Shown here: positions 7,377 through 16,695 of the stretch, one piece after another
Position numbering within the stretch: the stretch's first letter is position 1
How the letters are laid out: each line of letters starts with the position of its first letter
From: Actinomycetospora corticicola
GTDB lineage: Bacteria > Actinomycetota > Actinomycetes > Mycobacteriales > Pseudonocardiaceae
DNA: 64,000 bases
Assembly (NCBI RefSeq): GCF_013409505.1
Contig: NZ_JACCBN010000001.1
Location: 2,852,001 to 2,916,000, forward strand
Direction of reading: 5' to 3'
Made by a program: the position numbers and the translations under genes
Notes under the pieces: model-generated
The model's database searches: none
The model's input: only the letters and a program-made list of their open reading frames with translations
What the model was told of the DNA's origin: nothing

Positions 7377-9074
7377 TCAGGAACCGAGCTGGCGGCGGAC
7401 GGCCTCCGGGCCCGCGGCGAGCAGCAGCGTGGGCAGGCGCGGCCCGGTCTCGGAGCCGACGAGCGCCCGGTAGAGCAGCACGAAGAAGCGGCGCTGGGCG
7501 GCCTTCAGCTCGTCGGTGGGCGTCGTGTCCAGCGGCAGGCCGGCCTGCTGCTTGGGCACGCCGTAGACGAGCGTGGTCAGGCCGTCGAGCGACCAGTCCT
7601 GCTCCAGCCCGTCGAGCAGCAGACGCAGCGACTCCCGGTCGGTGTCGTCCAGCGACCCGAGCAACGACGCGTCCGGCGCCGGCAGCAGCCGGGTGTGCGA
7701 CTCCTCGGGCATGTAGTGCTCGACCCAGGCCTCCGCGCGGTCCAGCCGCGGGCGCAGGTCGTCGAGCGTCACCGGCTCCTCCGGGTCGCTCGCCACCAGC
7801 CCCGTGAGGATGCGCCCGAGCTGCTGCGGGTCGCCGGTGGTCACGTCGACGACGGAGGTGAGGGTGCGGAACGAGACCGGCTGAGGCGTGACCGGCAGCG
7901 CGCGCTCCGCCGTCGCCACGGACCGCGCGTGCCCGAGCGCCTCGATCGGCGGGGCCGTGCCGCCCGCGACCTTGCGCGAGAGCGCGTCCCACTCGTCGTA
8001 GAGCCGGGAGAGCTCGGCGTCGAACGCGACCTTGATGGCCTGGTTCGGACGACGGCGGGCGTAGAGCCAGCGCAGCAGCGGGGCCTCGAAGACCTCGAGT
8101 GCCGACGACGGGGTCGGCACGCCGCCCTTCGACGACGACATCTTCGCCTGCCCGGAGATGCCGACGAAGGCGTACATGGGACCGATCGGCTGCCGGCCGC
8201 CGAAGATCTCGGCGACCAGCAGGCCGCCGACCTCGTACGACGAGCCCGGGGACGAGTGGTCCACCCCGCTCGGCTCGAAGTCGACGCCCTCGTAGGCCCA
8301 ACGCATGGGCCAGTCGACCTTCCACACCAGCTTGCCGTGGGTGAACTCGGAGAGCAGCACCGTCTCGGACGACCCGCAGGCGCAGGTGAAGGTCATCTCG
8401 GTGGAGTCGTCGTCGTAGGCGACGATCGTGGTGTCGTCCTTGCCGCAGGACGAGCAGAACGGCTTGTAGGGGAAGTACTCCCCCGTGGCCGAGCCGACCA
8501 CCTCGTCGTCGGGACCCTCCTCCCCGTCGTCGGGAAGGGTCTTCTTCGTCCGGAAGCGCCCCAGCACCGCGTCGATCCGCGAGCGCTCGCGCATGGCGAG
8601 CAGCGTCTGCGTGACGTACGCGCCGGAGGTGTACATCTCGGTCTGGGAGATGCCGCGGAAGGGCACGCCGAGCTGCTCGAGCGCGGCGATCATCGGCGCC
8701 TTGAAGTGCTCGGCCCAGTTCGGGTGCTCGCTGCCCCGCGGCGCCGGGACGGCGGTGAGCGGCTTGCCGATGTGCTCGGCCCACGAGTCGTCGATGCCCT
8801 CGACGCCCTTCGGCACGCGGCGGAAGCGGTCGAAGTCGTCCCAGGAGACGACGTGCTCGCACGGGAGCCCGCGGCGCCGGATCTCGTCGGCGACCAGGTG
8901 CGGGGTGAGCACCTCGCGCAGGTTGCCGAGGTGGATCGGGCCGGACGGGCTCAGCCCGGAGGCGCAGACGATCGTGCGCCCGGGCTCGGCCTTCGCGACG
9001 ACGTCGTCGGCGAGCGTCGCCACCCAGTCCTGGGAGGTGGACTCGGCGCTCCCACCACCGCGCTTGCGCGCCAT
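7377..9074 (-). CDS. lysS: Class I lysyl-tRNA synthetase
   Basis: 565 residues of the archaeal-type class I lysine-tRNA ligase, unrelated to the usual class II enzyme. The HIGH-type signature is GLSPSGPIHLGN (residues 40-51) and the KMSKS-type signature is AKMSSSKG (310-317). Between them sits a zinc-knuckle-like insert with Cys207, Cys210, Cys231 and Cys233. The C-terminal half is alpha-helical, as expected for anticodon recognition. It charges tRNA-Lys with lysine in the cytoplasm. The start overlaps the stop of the FAH gene by one base (TGATG), so it is translated as the second gene of that operon. In M. tuberculosis the gene in this place, after the FAH-family gene, is gltX. Confidence 0.88.
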   Translation of the reverse strand: MARKRGGGSAESTSQDWVATLADDVVAKAEPGRTIVCASGLSPSGPIHLGNLREVLTPHLVADEIRRRGLPCEHVVSWDDFDRFRRVPKGVEGIDDSWAEHIGKPLTAVPAPRGSEHPNWAEHFKAPMIAALEQLGVPFRGISQTEMYTSGAYVTQTLLAMRERSRIDAVLGRFRTKKTLPDDGEEGPDDEVVGSATGEYFPYKPFCSSCGKDDTTIVAYDDDSTEMTFTCACGSSETVLLSEFTHGKLVWKVDWPMRWAYEGVDFEPSGVDHSSPGSSYEVGGLLVAEIFGGRQPIGPMYAFVGISGQAKMSSSKGGVPTPSSALEVFEAPLLRWLYARRRPNQAIKVAFDAELSRLYDEWDALSRKVAGGTAPPIEALGHARSVATAERALPVTPQPVSFRTLTSVVDVTTGDPQQLGRILTGLVASDPEEPVTLDDLRPRLDRAEAWVEHYMPEESHTRLLPAPDASLLGSLDDTDRESLRLLLDGLEQDWSLDGLTTLVYGVPKQQAGLPLDTTPTDELKAAQRRFFVLLYRALVGSETGPRLPTLLLAAGPEAVRRQLGS

Positions 9075-9868
9075 CAGCGATCCCGGACCGGGTTCGTCAG
9101 CGTGCCGATGCCCTCGACCGTCACCGACACCGTCTGCCCGTCGACCATCGGCCCGACGCCGGCGGGGGTGCCGGTGAGGATCGTGTCGCCGGGCAGCAGC
9201 GTCATGACCCGCGAGATGTACGCGATCTGCTTCTCGATGCCGTGGATGAGCATGCTGGTCCGCGACTTCTGCACCGACGCCCCGTCGAGCGTCGTCTCGA
9301 TCGCGAGGTCGGACGGGTCGAGCTGGGTCTCGATCCACGGCCCGAGCGGGCAGAACGTGTCGTACCCCTTGGCGCGGGTCCACTGGCCGTCGGCGGACTG
9401 CAGGTCGCGGGCGGTCACGTCGTTCGCGACGGTGTAGCCGAGCACCACGTCCTTCGCCCGCGCCTCGGGCACATCGCGGCACGGCACCCCGATCACGACG
9501 GCGAGCTCGCCCTCGTAGTCGACGCGCTCGGAGTCCGCGGGACGCAGGATCGGCAGGCCCGGCCCGATCACGCTCGTCGAGGGCTTCATGAAGATCAGCG
9601 GGTTCGCCGGCGCGTCGCCGCCGCCCATCTCGGCCACGTGCTCGGCGTAGTTCTTGCCGATGCAGACGACCTTCGAGGGCAGGATCGGCGCGAGCAGCCG
9701 GACGTCCGCGAGCGGCCAGGTGCGGCCGGTGAAGGTCGGGTCGCCGAACGGGTGCTCGGCGATCTCCGCACACACGTCCCCGCCCTCCGGGCTGCCACCG
9801 GCGGTGGTGGGCGACTGGAGGGCGGCGAACGAGACACCGTCGGCGTGGGCGATCCGAGCAAGACGCAC
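9074..9868 (-). CDS. Fumarylacetoacetate hydrolase (FAH) family protein
   Basis: 264 residues of the FAH fold. The metal-binding acidic residues lie in DYEGELAVVIG and ANDVTARDLQ, and the Gly-rich end TGTPAGVGPMVDGQTV is typical. Family members hydrolyse or decarboxylate acylpyruvates in aromatic degradation, or act as oxaloacetate decarboxylases; the small actinobacterial form next to leucine/tRNA genes has no settled substrate. The in-frame GTG at 9877 is possible, but the GTG at 9868 gives the usual N-terminus VRLARIAH and has AGGG at suitable distance. It is the orthologue-like neighbour of M. tuberculosis Rv2993c by position. Confidence 0.85.
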   Translation of the reverse strand: MRLARIAHADGVSFAALQSPTTAGGSPEGGDVCAEIAEHPFGDPTFTGRTWPLADVRLLAPILPSKVVCIGKNYAEHVAEMGGGDAPANPLIFMKPSTSVIGPGLPILRPADSERVDYEGELAVVIGVPCRDVPEARAKDVVLGYTVANDVTARDLQSADGQWTRAKGYDTFCPLGPWIETQLDPSDLAIETTLDGASVQKSRTSMLIHGIEKQIAYISRVMTLLPGDTILTGTPAGVGPMVDGQTVSVTVEGIGTLTNPVRDR

Positions 9869-9878
9869 GGCGACCACC

Positions 9879-10802
9879 CTAGTCGCCGCGCGGGACCACC
9901 TCTCCGGCCGCCACCGGCTCCTCGTCGGCCACGAGCGTCCACTCCCCGGCCCGCCCGAGCTCGGCGTTGAGGGCCCGCAGATCGGTCCGTGGCACGGCCA
10001 GCCACGCGCCCTGGTCCGACCACGTCCACGCCAGTGGGACCTCGGGCAGGGCCCGCGCCACGGCCGCGTGCAGCACCGTCGAGAGGTACTTCGGGTGGCT
10101 CGCCCAGGCGAGCTCGAGGGCCTTCCCGACGACGGAGACGGTCAGCTCGGTGCGTCGCTCCCCGACCTCGAGGTGCTCGACCGTGATCGGGGTGCCGGTG
10201 AGCCGGGCGAGGTCGGCGACCTGGGCGCGGAGGTCGTCGGAGAACTGCTCGACGTGGCTGTCGTGGAAGGCGAGGGCCGCGAGGTGGTCGTCGGTCTCGA
10301 ACTCCGGGTGGTAGTACCCGCCCTCCCACAACGCCGAGAGCACGCTGTACGCCGTGACCGGTTCGCCCGCGTCGGCCACCGACTCCATGAGGTCGACCGG
10401 CCGCGGGGTGCGGGGGCGGAAGAGGCCGGCGCGGTCGAGGACGCCCACCACCCGCGCCAGCTCGGCCCGTCCCTCGACCGACAGCTCGGGCGGCGACGGG
10501 CGCTCGAGGGTCTCCGGGGTCTCCGCCCGGACCGGCACCGGCCCGGCGTCGGGAACGCGAGCGGGGATCCGCCAGCCGGAGACGGGGCCGGACTCCCGCG
10601 CCGCCCGGGCCGCGTTCGCGGCCCGGCGATGGCGGACCGCCACGATCGAGAAGCCGACCAGGGCCACGACGGCGAGCCCGACGAGCGGCCACGGCGACCC
10701 GAAGCTCCCGGGGCCGAAGGCGAGGTAGAGGAAGTAGCCGGAGACGACGAGACCTCCTGCGCCCCAGAGCAGGGCGAGGAGGTCGTCGATGGTGCCGCGC
10801 AC
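9879..10802 (-). CDS. Membrane-anchored protein of unknown function
   Basis: 307 residues with two N-terminal membrane helices (about 8-30 and 38-57) followed by a soluble domain with acidic and hydrophobic stretches and no motif I recognise. A basic segment after the second helix suggests the soluble part faces the cytoplasm. The GTG start lies 4 bp after the leuB stop and its own stop lies just before the FAH gene, so it is probably part of a leuB-unknown-FAH-lysS transcription unit. No catalytic signature could be identified. Confidence 0.7.
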   Translation of the reverse strand: MRGTIDDLLALLWGAGGLVVSGYFLYLAFGPGSFGSPWPLVGLAVVALVGFSIVAVRHRRAANAARAARESGPVSGWRIPARVPDAGPVPVRAETPETLERPSPPELSVEGRAELARVVGVLDRAGLFRPRTPRPVDLMESVADAGEPVTAYSVLSALWEGGYYHPEFETDDHLAALAFHDSHVEQFSDDLRAQVADLARLTGTPITVEHLEVGERRTELTVSVVGKALELAWASHPKYLSTVLHAAVARALPEVPLAWTWSDQGAWLAVPRTDLRALNAELGRAGEWTLVADEEPVAAGEVVPRGD

Positions 10803-10805
10803 GGC

Positions 10806-11852
10806 TCAGGCGAGGGAGCGGGTCCCCGCGGCGCTGGAGACGAGGGCGGCGAGCCGGTCGCCGACCGCGCTCGTGCCGCCGGGGTTCTGGTGGTCGCGGG
10901 TCGCGAGGTCGAACGCGACGGCGGCCTCGACGCGGCGGGCCAGCTCGGGCTCGCCGAGGTGGTCGAGGAGGAGCGCGACACTCAGGATCGCGGCCGTCGG
11001 GTCGGCGATGCCCTTGCCGGCGATGTCCGGGGCGGACCCGTGGACCGGCTCGAACATGCTCGGGTTGGCGCGGCTGACGTCGAGGTTGCCGGACGCGGCG
11101 AGGCCGATGCCGCCGGTGACCGCGGCCGCGAGGTCGGTGAGGATGTCGCCGAACAGGTTGTCGGTGACGATCACGTCGTAGCGCGACGGGTCGGTGACCA
11201 GGTGGATCGTCGTGGAGTCGACGTGCTGGTAGTCGACCGCGACGTCGGGGTGCTCGAGCGAGACCTCCTCGACCACGCGCGACCACAACGACCCGGCGTG
11301 GGTGAGGACGTTGGTCTTGTGCACCAGCGTGAGCTTGCGGCGCGGACGGTTGGCGGCGCGGGTGAACGCGTCACGCACCACCCGCTCGACGCCGAACGCC
11401 GTATTGATGCTGACCTCGGTCGCGATCTCCTGCGGGGTGTCCTTGCGCAGCAGACCGCCGGTGCCGGCGTAGGGGCCCTCGGTGCCCTCGCGGACGACGA
11501 CGAGGTCGATCTCCGGCTGCGCGGACAGCGGCCCGCGCACGCCCGGGTAGAGCCGCGCCGGCCGCAGGTTCACGTGGTGGTCGAGCTCGAAGCGCAGGCG
11601 CAGCAGCAGCCCGCGCTCGAGGATGCCGCTGGGCACCGACGGGTCGCCCACGGCACCGAGGAGGATCGCGTCGTGCTCGCGCAGCTCGGTGAGCACCGAC
11701 TCGGGCAGGAGCTCGCCGGTGGAGTGCCAGCGGGCGGCGCCGAGGTCGTAGTGCGTCGACTCGATCTGAGGGGCCAGCTCGGAGAGGACCTTGAGGGCCT
11801 CGTTGGTGACCTCGGGTCCGATGCCGTCTCCGGGAACCACCGCGAGTCGCAT
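10806..11852 (-). CDS. leuB: 3-isopropylmalate dehydrogenase
   Basis: 348 residues. This NAD-dependent enzyme oxidises and decarboxylates 3-isopropylmalate in leucine synthesis. Diagnostic parts are [11 protein letters not shown] at the N-terminus, the substrate Arg cluster [34 protein letters not shown] (Lys/Tyr region), and the metal/NAD segment [25 protein letters not shown]. An ATG nine bases upstream (11861) is also in frame, but it sits directly against GGGGGAGGA, leaving no spacing; the ATG at 11852 ([10 protein letters not shown]) has the same purine tract 9 nt away and is the likely start. Length is normal for the actinobacterial form. Its neighbour serA is read in the same direction. 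Confidence 0.95.
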   Translation of the reverse strand: MRLAVVPGDGIGPEVTNEALKVLSELAPQIESTHYDLGAARWHSTGELLPESVLTELREHDAILLGAVGDPSVPSGILERGLLLRLRFELDHHVNLRPARLYPGVRGPLSAQPEIDLVVVREGTEGPYAGTGGLLRKDTPQEIATEVSINTAFGVERVVRDAFTRAANRPRRKLTLVHKTNVLTHAGSLWSRVVEEVSLEHPDVAVDYQHVDSTTIHLVTDPSRYDVIVTDNLFGDILTDLAAAVTGGIGLAASGNLDVSRANPSMFEPVHGSAPDIAGKGIADPTAAILSVALLLDHLGEPELARRVEAAVAFDLATRDHQNPGGTSAVGDRLAALVSSAAGTRSLA

Positions 11853-11994
11853 GTCCTGCATTCCTCCCCCGACGGGCCGACCTCGATGGTGCGACCGGGC
11901 TCACCTGCGGTGGAGGCTACCGCGCGTGTCGGCAGGACTCCGCACCGGATCACTCCATGGGATGTGTCGCTACCCGATCTGCCCGATCCGGCGC

Positions 11995-13563
11995 TCAGCC
12001 GAACGGGATCATCCGGGTGGTTCGCGCGTCGAGGGCGGTCCCGATCGGGGCCAACACCTCCTCCGGGACCGCCCGGTCGACGCGCAGCAGCATCAGCGAC
12101 GAGCCCCGGTCGCGGGTCTGGGAGAGCTGCGCGGCCTCGATGTTGACCCCCGACTCCCCCAGTCGGGTGCCCACCTGCCCCATCGCCCCGGGCCGGTCGG
12201 TGTACTCGAACAGCAGGACGTGGCCCTCGGCGCGCAGGTCGAACGAGCGGCCGTTGATCTCGACGAGCTTCTCCACCTGGTCGGTGCCGGTGAGCGTGCC
12301 GGAGACCGTGGTGTCCCCGGCGCGCAGCGTGACGAGGCTGCGGTGGTTCGGGCTCTCGGTGGCGGTCTCGACGGCGACGCTCACCCCCCGCTCGGCCGCC
12401 AGCGCCGGGGCGTTGACGAACGTGACCGGCTCGTCGACGACCTCGCCGAACACCCCGCGCAGCGCCGCGAGCTCCAGGATCCCGACGTCCTCGTGCCCGA
12501 GCTCGCCGCGCACCTCGACGACGATCGACTCCGGCTGCCCCACGAGCGTCGACAGCAGCGTGCCCAGCTTCTGCGTGACGCCGAGCCACGGACGGACCTC
12601 CTCGCCGACGGCCCCGCCCTGCACGTTGACCGCGTCCGGCACGAAGTCCCCGCGCAGCGCCTTCAGCACGGAGTGGGCGACGTCGGTGCCGGCGCGGTCC
12701 TGGGCCTCGGCGGTGGAGGCGCCCAGGTGCGGGGTCGCCGTGACCTGCTCGAGCTCGAACAGCGGACTCTGCGTGGTCGGCTCGGTGACGTAGACGTCCA
12801 CGCCCGCTCCCGCCACGTGCCCCGAGCGGATCGCCTCGGCGAGCGCGTCCTCGTCGACCAGCCCGCCCCGGGCCGCGTTGATCACGATGACGCCGGGCTT
12901 CGTCCGCGCCAGCGCCTCCTTGCCGATCAGCCCCTGAGTCTCCGGGGTCTTCGGCAGGTGGATGGTCATCATGTCGGCGCGGGCGAGCAGCTCGTCGAGT
13001 TCCACGAGTTCGATGCCCAGCTGCGCGGCGCGGCTCGCGGGCAGGTACGGGTCGTAGGCGATGACGTGGGTGTCGAACGCCTTGATCCGGCTCGCGAAGA
13101 GCTGGCCGATCTTCCCGAGCCCGATCACGCCGACCGTCTTGCCCTGGATCTCGACACCGGAGTACCTGCTGCGCGCCCACTCACCCCGACGCAGGGCGGC
13201 GTCGGCGGCCGGGATGTGGCGGGCGGTGGCGAGCAGCAGGGCGAGGGCGTGCTCCGCGGCCGAGACGATGTTGCTGGTCGGGGCGTTCACCACCATGACA
13301 CCGGCCGCCGTCGCCGACGGCACGTCGACGTTGTCGAGCCCCACCCCGGCCCGCCCGACCACGGTCAGCCGCTTCTGCGCGGCGAACACCTCGGCGTCGA
13401 CCTGCGTGGCACTGCGGACCAGGAGCGCGTCGGCGTCGGCCACCGCCTCGAGCAGGGCCGCCCGGTCCGTGCCGTCGACCTGCCGGACCTCCACCTCGTC
13501 GCCGAACACCTCCAGCGTCGACGGGGCGAGCTTCTCGGCCATCAGGACGACGGGCTTCGACAT
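11995..13563 (-). CDS. serA: D-3-phosphoglycerate dehydrogenase
   Basis: 522 residues, the long SerA form. It starts serine synthesis by oxidising 3-phosphoglycerate with NAD. The Rossmann motif is GVIGLGKIGQLFASR, catalytic Arg is in NAARGGLVDEDAL, and the Glu/His relay lies in VTEPTTQSP and TPHLGASTAEAQ. The intervening (ASB) domain and a C-terminal ACT domain (about 450-522, LLFEYTDRPGAMGQVGTRLGE) allow serine feedback. A longer reading frame to 13602 exists, but the ATG at 13563 has GGGGGAGAAGC upstream and gives the normal N-terminus SKPVVLMAEKL. A 131-bp gap separates it from leuB. Confidence 0.95.
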   Translation of the reverse strand: MSKPVVLMAEKLAPSTLEVFGDEVEVRQVDGTDRAALLEAVADADALLVRSATQVDAEVFAAQKRLTVVGRAGVGLDNVDVPSATAAGVMVVNAPTSNIVSAAEHALALLLATARHIPAADAALRRGEWARSRYSGVEIQGKTVGVIGLGKIGQLFASRIKAFDTHVIAYDPYLPASRAAQLGIELVELDELLARADMMTIHLPKTPETQGLIGKEALARTKPGVIVINAARGGLVDEDALAEAIRSGHVAGAGVDVYVTEPTTQSPLFELEQVTATPHLGASTAEAQDRAGTDVAHSVLKALRGDFVPDAVNVQGGAVGEEVRPWLGVTQKLGTLLSTLVGQPESIVVEVRGELGHEDVGILELAALRGVFGEVVDEPVTFVNAPALAAERGVSVAVETATESPNHRSLVTLRAGDTTVSGTLTGTDQVEKLVEINGRSFDLRAEGHVLLFEYTDRPGAMGQVGTRLGESGVNIEAAQLSQTRDRGSSLMLLRVDRAVPEEVLAPIGTALDARTTRMIPFG

Positions 13564-13750
13564 GCTTCTCCCCCGGTCGGCGACGCTGCGGACGGCGAAC
13601 ATGGTGCCCTACGCCACACCATTCCGGGCGCCGAGGTGTGACCTGGACCTCATCCAGGCCGTCGCTGTGGCCGGCCAGTGTTGCGGAGTGCGTCAGCGTG
13701 GCCACTCGTCCACGGCCCCGCCCTCCGACGCCTCGCCGCGTCCGGGTCAA

Positions 13751-13877
13751 TGGCCGATCCGTGTCACTGGACGCGCCAACGGCGCCACCCACTCACCGGG
13801 CCCGCCCTGCACTGCGGCGCCGCCCTTCAGGTCGCTGGCCGATCCGTGTCACCCGACGCGCCAACGGGGCCACCCAC
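13751..13877. repeat. Pair of 42-bp direct repeats in serA upstream region
   Basis: Two copies of a 42-bp sequence beginning TGGCCGATCCGTGTCAC lie at 13751-13792 and 13836-13877, with start points 85 bp apart and 39 of 42 positions identical. They sit in the 329-bp stretch (13564-13892) between the divergent serA start and the 3' end of the AbiEi-like gene, which otherwise holds only the serA promoter region and no gene I can support. A GTGGCC / GGCCAC type inverted repeat is also visible near 13667-13703. Confidence 0.75.
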
Positions 13878-13892
13878 CCAGCGACCGCGTCG

Positions 13893-14900
13893 TCATACCG
13901 CCCGAGGAAGGTCGGGCGTCCAGAGCACGTTCGGGGTCGGCAGTCGCTCCGCGACGGCGATCGCGTCGAGCACGTCACGGCGCAGACCGCTGGAGTCACT
14001 CCGCATGCGGCTCGGACGGATCCCGTACACGTGCAGTCCGGCGGCCCGGTACGCGCGATGTTGCCGTTCGGTCTCCTCGACCTGACCCGGCGTCATGAAG
14101 TGCTGCTCCACCGAGTCGATCGGGAGCACGAGACCGAGTTCGGGCAGGAAGCCGTCAGCGATGCCGAGGAAGATGGCGTCCGACGTCAGCCGGACGTTGA
14201 ACAGGATCGTGACCCGGGCGAGTTCCGGGTGCGTGAACCACCAGTCGTGGAAGTCCACCTCGGCGACGGATCGCGCTCCGGCCGTGATCGCGCCGAGGAC
14301 GGCTCGCGGGAGCGCCGACCCCCGGGAACTCGCCGCCTCGACCTCCACCTGCAACGTGGTCGGCAGCAGCATCCGTCGTTGCACCGGCTCGGTGAGGATC
14401 GCCGCGACATCGGACCGCGACGACATGCACCGTGCCGCGTCGACGAGGCAGCGTTCCATCGGCGCGACCGGGAGGCCGTCGCGTTCGCGGACGGGAGGCA
14501 TCCGGTGCGTCCGCTCCACACGGATGCCCGGGACCGACTGCACCTTGATCTCGGCCGGGATCAGCAGGTGGACCGACTCGGGGAGATCTCCGCGTCGGAG
14601 GCGGTGTGCCCGAGCACCGTCGAGTCCTGTGAGAGCGGCCTGCTCCCCCGCGTAGAGGAGCGCAGCGCGGGCCAGCTGTCGGCGGGTGGCGGTGCCCGTG
14701 CCGAGCCGGACGGTGGCGGGTGCCATGAGCGTCCACGGCCCGCCGTCCCGGCACCGGCGGTAGATCGTGCAGGCCGGCACCCCGAGTCCCACCAGGACGG
14801 CCACGCGGATGATCGTGTCGACGGCCGCCGCACGGATCGCCTCCGGGTCGTGGGCCCAGTCCCCTCGTCTCACGGCACTGGACGATGCGCCCTCCGACAC
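13893..14900 (-). CDS. AbiEi-like protein with a DUF559-type C-terminal region
   Basis: About 335 residues. The N-terminal part looks like a winged-helix domain of the AbiEi antitoxin type widespread in actinobacteria (VGLGVPACTIYRRCRDGGPW, then ATRRQLARAALLYAGEQAALTG). The C-terminal part resembles the DUF559/Vsr-like fold (FLGIADGFLPELGLVLPIDS, then RQHRAYRAAGLHVYGIRPSRM). No AbiEii nucleotidyltransferase toxin is adjacent, so this is an orphan. The start is uncertain: the frame is open to 15137, no strong ribosome site is visible, and GTG codons at 14900 or 14873 agree best with family length. Codon use is less biased than in the neighbours. DNA binding is plausible; the role is unknown. 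Confidence 0.6.
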   Translation of the reverse strand: MSEGASSSAVRRGDWAHDPEAIRAAAVDTIIRVAVLVGLGVPACTIYRRCRDGGPWTLMAPATVRLGTGTATRRQLARAALLYAGEQAALTGLDGARAHRLRRGDLPESVHLLIPAEIKVQSVPGIRVERTHRMPPVRERDGLPVAPMERCLVDAARCMSSRSDVAAILTEPVQRRMLLPTTLQVEVEAASSRGSALPRAVLGAITAGARSVAEVDFHDWWFTHPELARVTILFNVRLTSDAIFLGIADGFLPELGLVLPIDSVEQHFMTPGQVEETERQHRAYRAAGLHVYGIRPSRMRSDSSGLRRDVLDAIAVAERLPTPNVLWTPDLPRAV

Positions 14901-15095
14901 CGCAGGTCGATCACGTCGCCGTTGCCTGTGGACAGGGCCGGGGTGCCCTGCCGGTGGGGACGCATGACTGCTCCGGACGGACGCGCTCGCGAGGACCGGC
15001 ATGAGCGAGAACCGCCACCGACGCGTCCCGTGCCACCGATGGGCCGTTCCCGTCGGAAAGGGGGACCCGACCCACGACGCGTGCCCCCGGAACGA

Positions 15096-15132
15096 CGACG
15101 GCGGGCGTACCCGTGAGGTACGCCCGCCGTCG
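15096..15132 (-). terminator. Terminator of the ilvBNC operon
   Basis: A 16-bp perfect stem (15096-15111 with 15117-15132; core GACGGCGGGCGTACC) around a 5-nt loop CGTGA lies 15 bases beyond the ilvC stop. It has the shape of a strong terminator for the minus-strand ilv operon. Confidence 0.8.
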
Positions 15133-15147
15133 GGCACGGTCAGCAGG

Positions 15148-16194
<1,047 letters not shown>

Positions 16195-16695
16195 CTAACG
16201 ATTCGCGGCGATCGCGCGCGGCCCGCGGGCCAGTGCGACCATCCCCGACTGGACGATCTCGCGGATGCCGTAGGGCTCGAGCATCCGCCGCAGGGCCGAC
16301 AGCTTGTCAGCCGTGCCGGTGGCCTCGACGGTGACCGCGTCGGGAGCGACGTCGACCACCTTCGCCCGGAACATCTGCGTCACCTCGAGCACCTGCGACC
16401 GCACGGTGGCGTCGGCCCGCACCTTGAGCATGACCAGTTCGCGCTGGACCGAGGTCGTCGGCTCCAGCTCCACGATCTTGATGACGTTGACCAGCTTGTT
16501 GAGCTGCTTGGTCACCTGCTCGAGCGGGAACTCGTCGACGCTGACGCAGATGGTCATGCGGGAGATCCCGTGCTCCTCGGTCGGGCCGACCGCGAGCGAC
16601 TGGATGTTGTAGCCGCGCCGGGAGAACAGCCCCGAGATCCGGGCCAGCACGCCGGGCTTGTCCTCGACGAGGACCGACAGCGTGTGCGTGCTCAT
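16195..16695 (-). CDS. ilvN: Acetolactate synthase small (regulatory) subunit
   Basis: 166 residues with an N-terminal ACT domain ([26 protein letters not shown]) followed by the IlvH-type C-terminal domain. It binds the catalytic subunit and gives feedback inhibition by valine. The ATG overlaps the end of ilvB by 4 bases (ATGA), so production is coupled. The stop is TAG, 42 bp before the ilvC start. Confidence 0.95.
   Translation of the reverse strand: MSTHTLSVLVEDKPGVLARISGLFSRRGYNIQSLAVGPTEEHGISRMTICVSVDEFPLEQVTKQLNKLVNVIKIVELEPTTSVQRELVMLKVRADATVRSQVLEVTQMFRAKVVDVAPDAVTVEATGTADKLSALRRMLEPYGIREIVQSGMVALARGPRAIAANR

Noticed and set aside
9654-12146. An 830-codon plus-strand open frame across leuB and its neighbours
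   Set aside because: Antisense shadow of the leuB operon; no recognisable domain.
13751-13877. Direct repeats considered as a two-unit CRISPR
   Set aside because: Only two copies, 42-bp units with a 43-bp interval, no cas genes.
13061-14098. Plus-strand frame covering the serA upstream repeats
   Set aside because: It runs through serA antisense and intergenic repeats; no ribosome site or domain.
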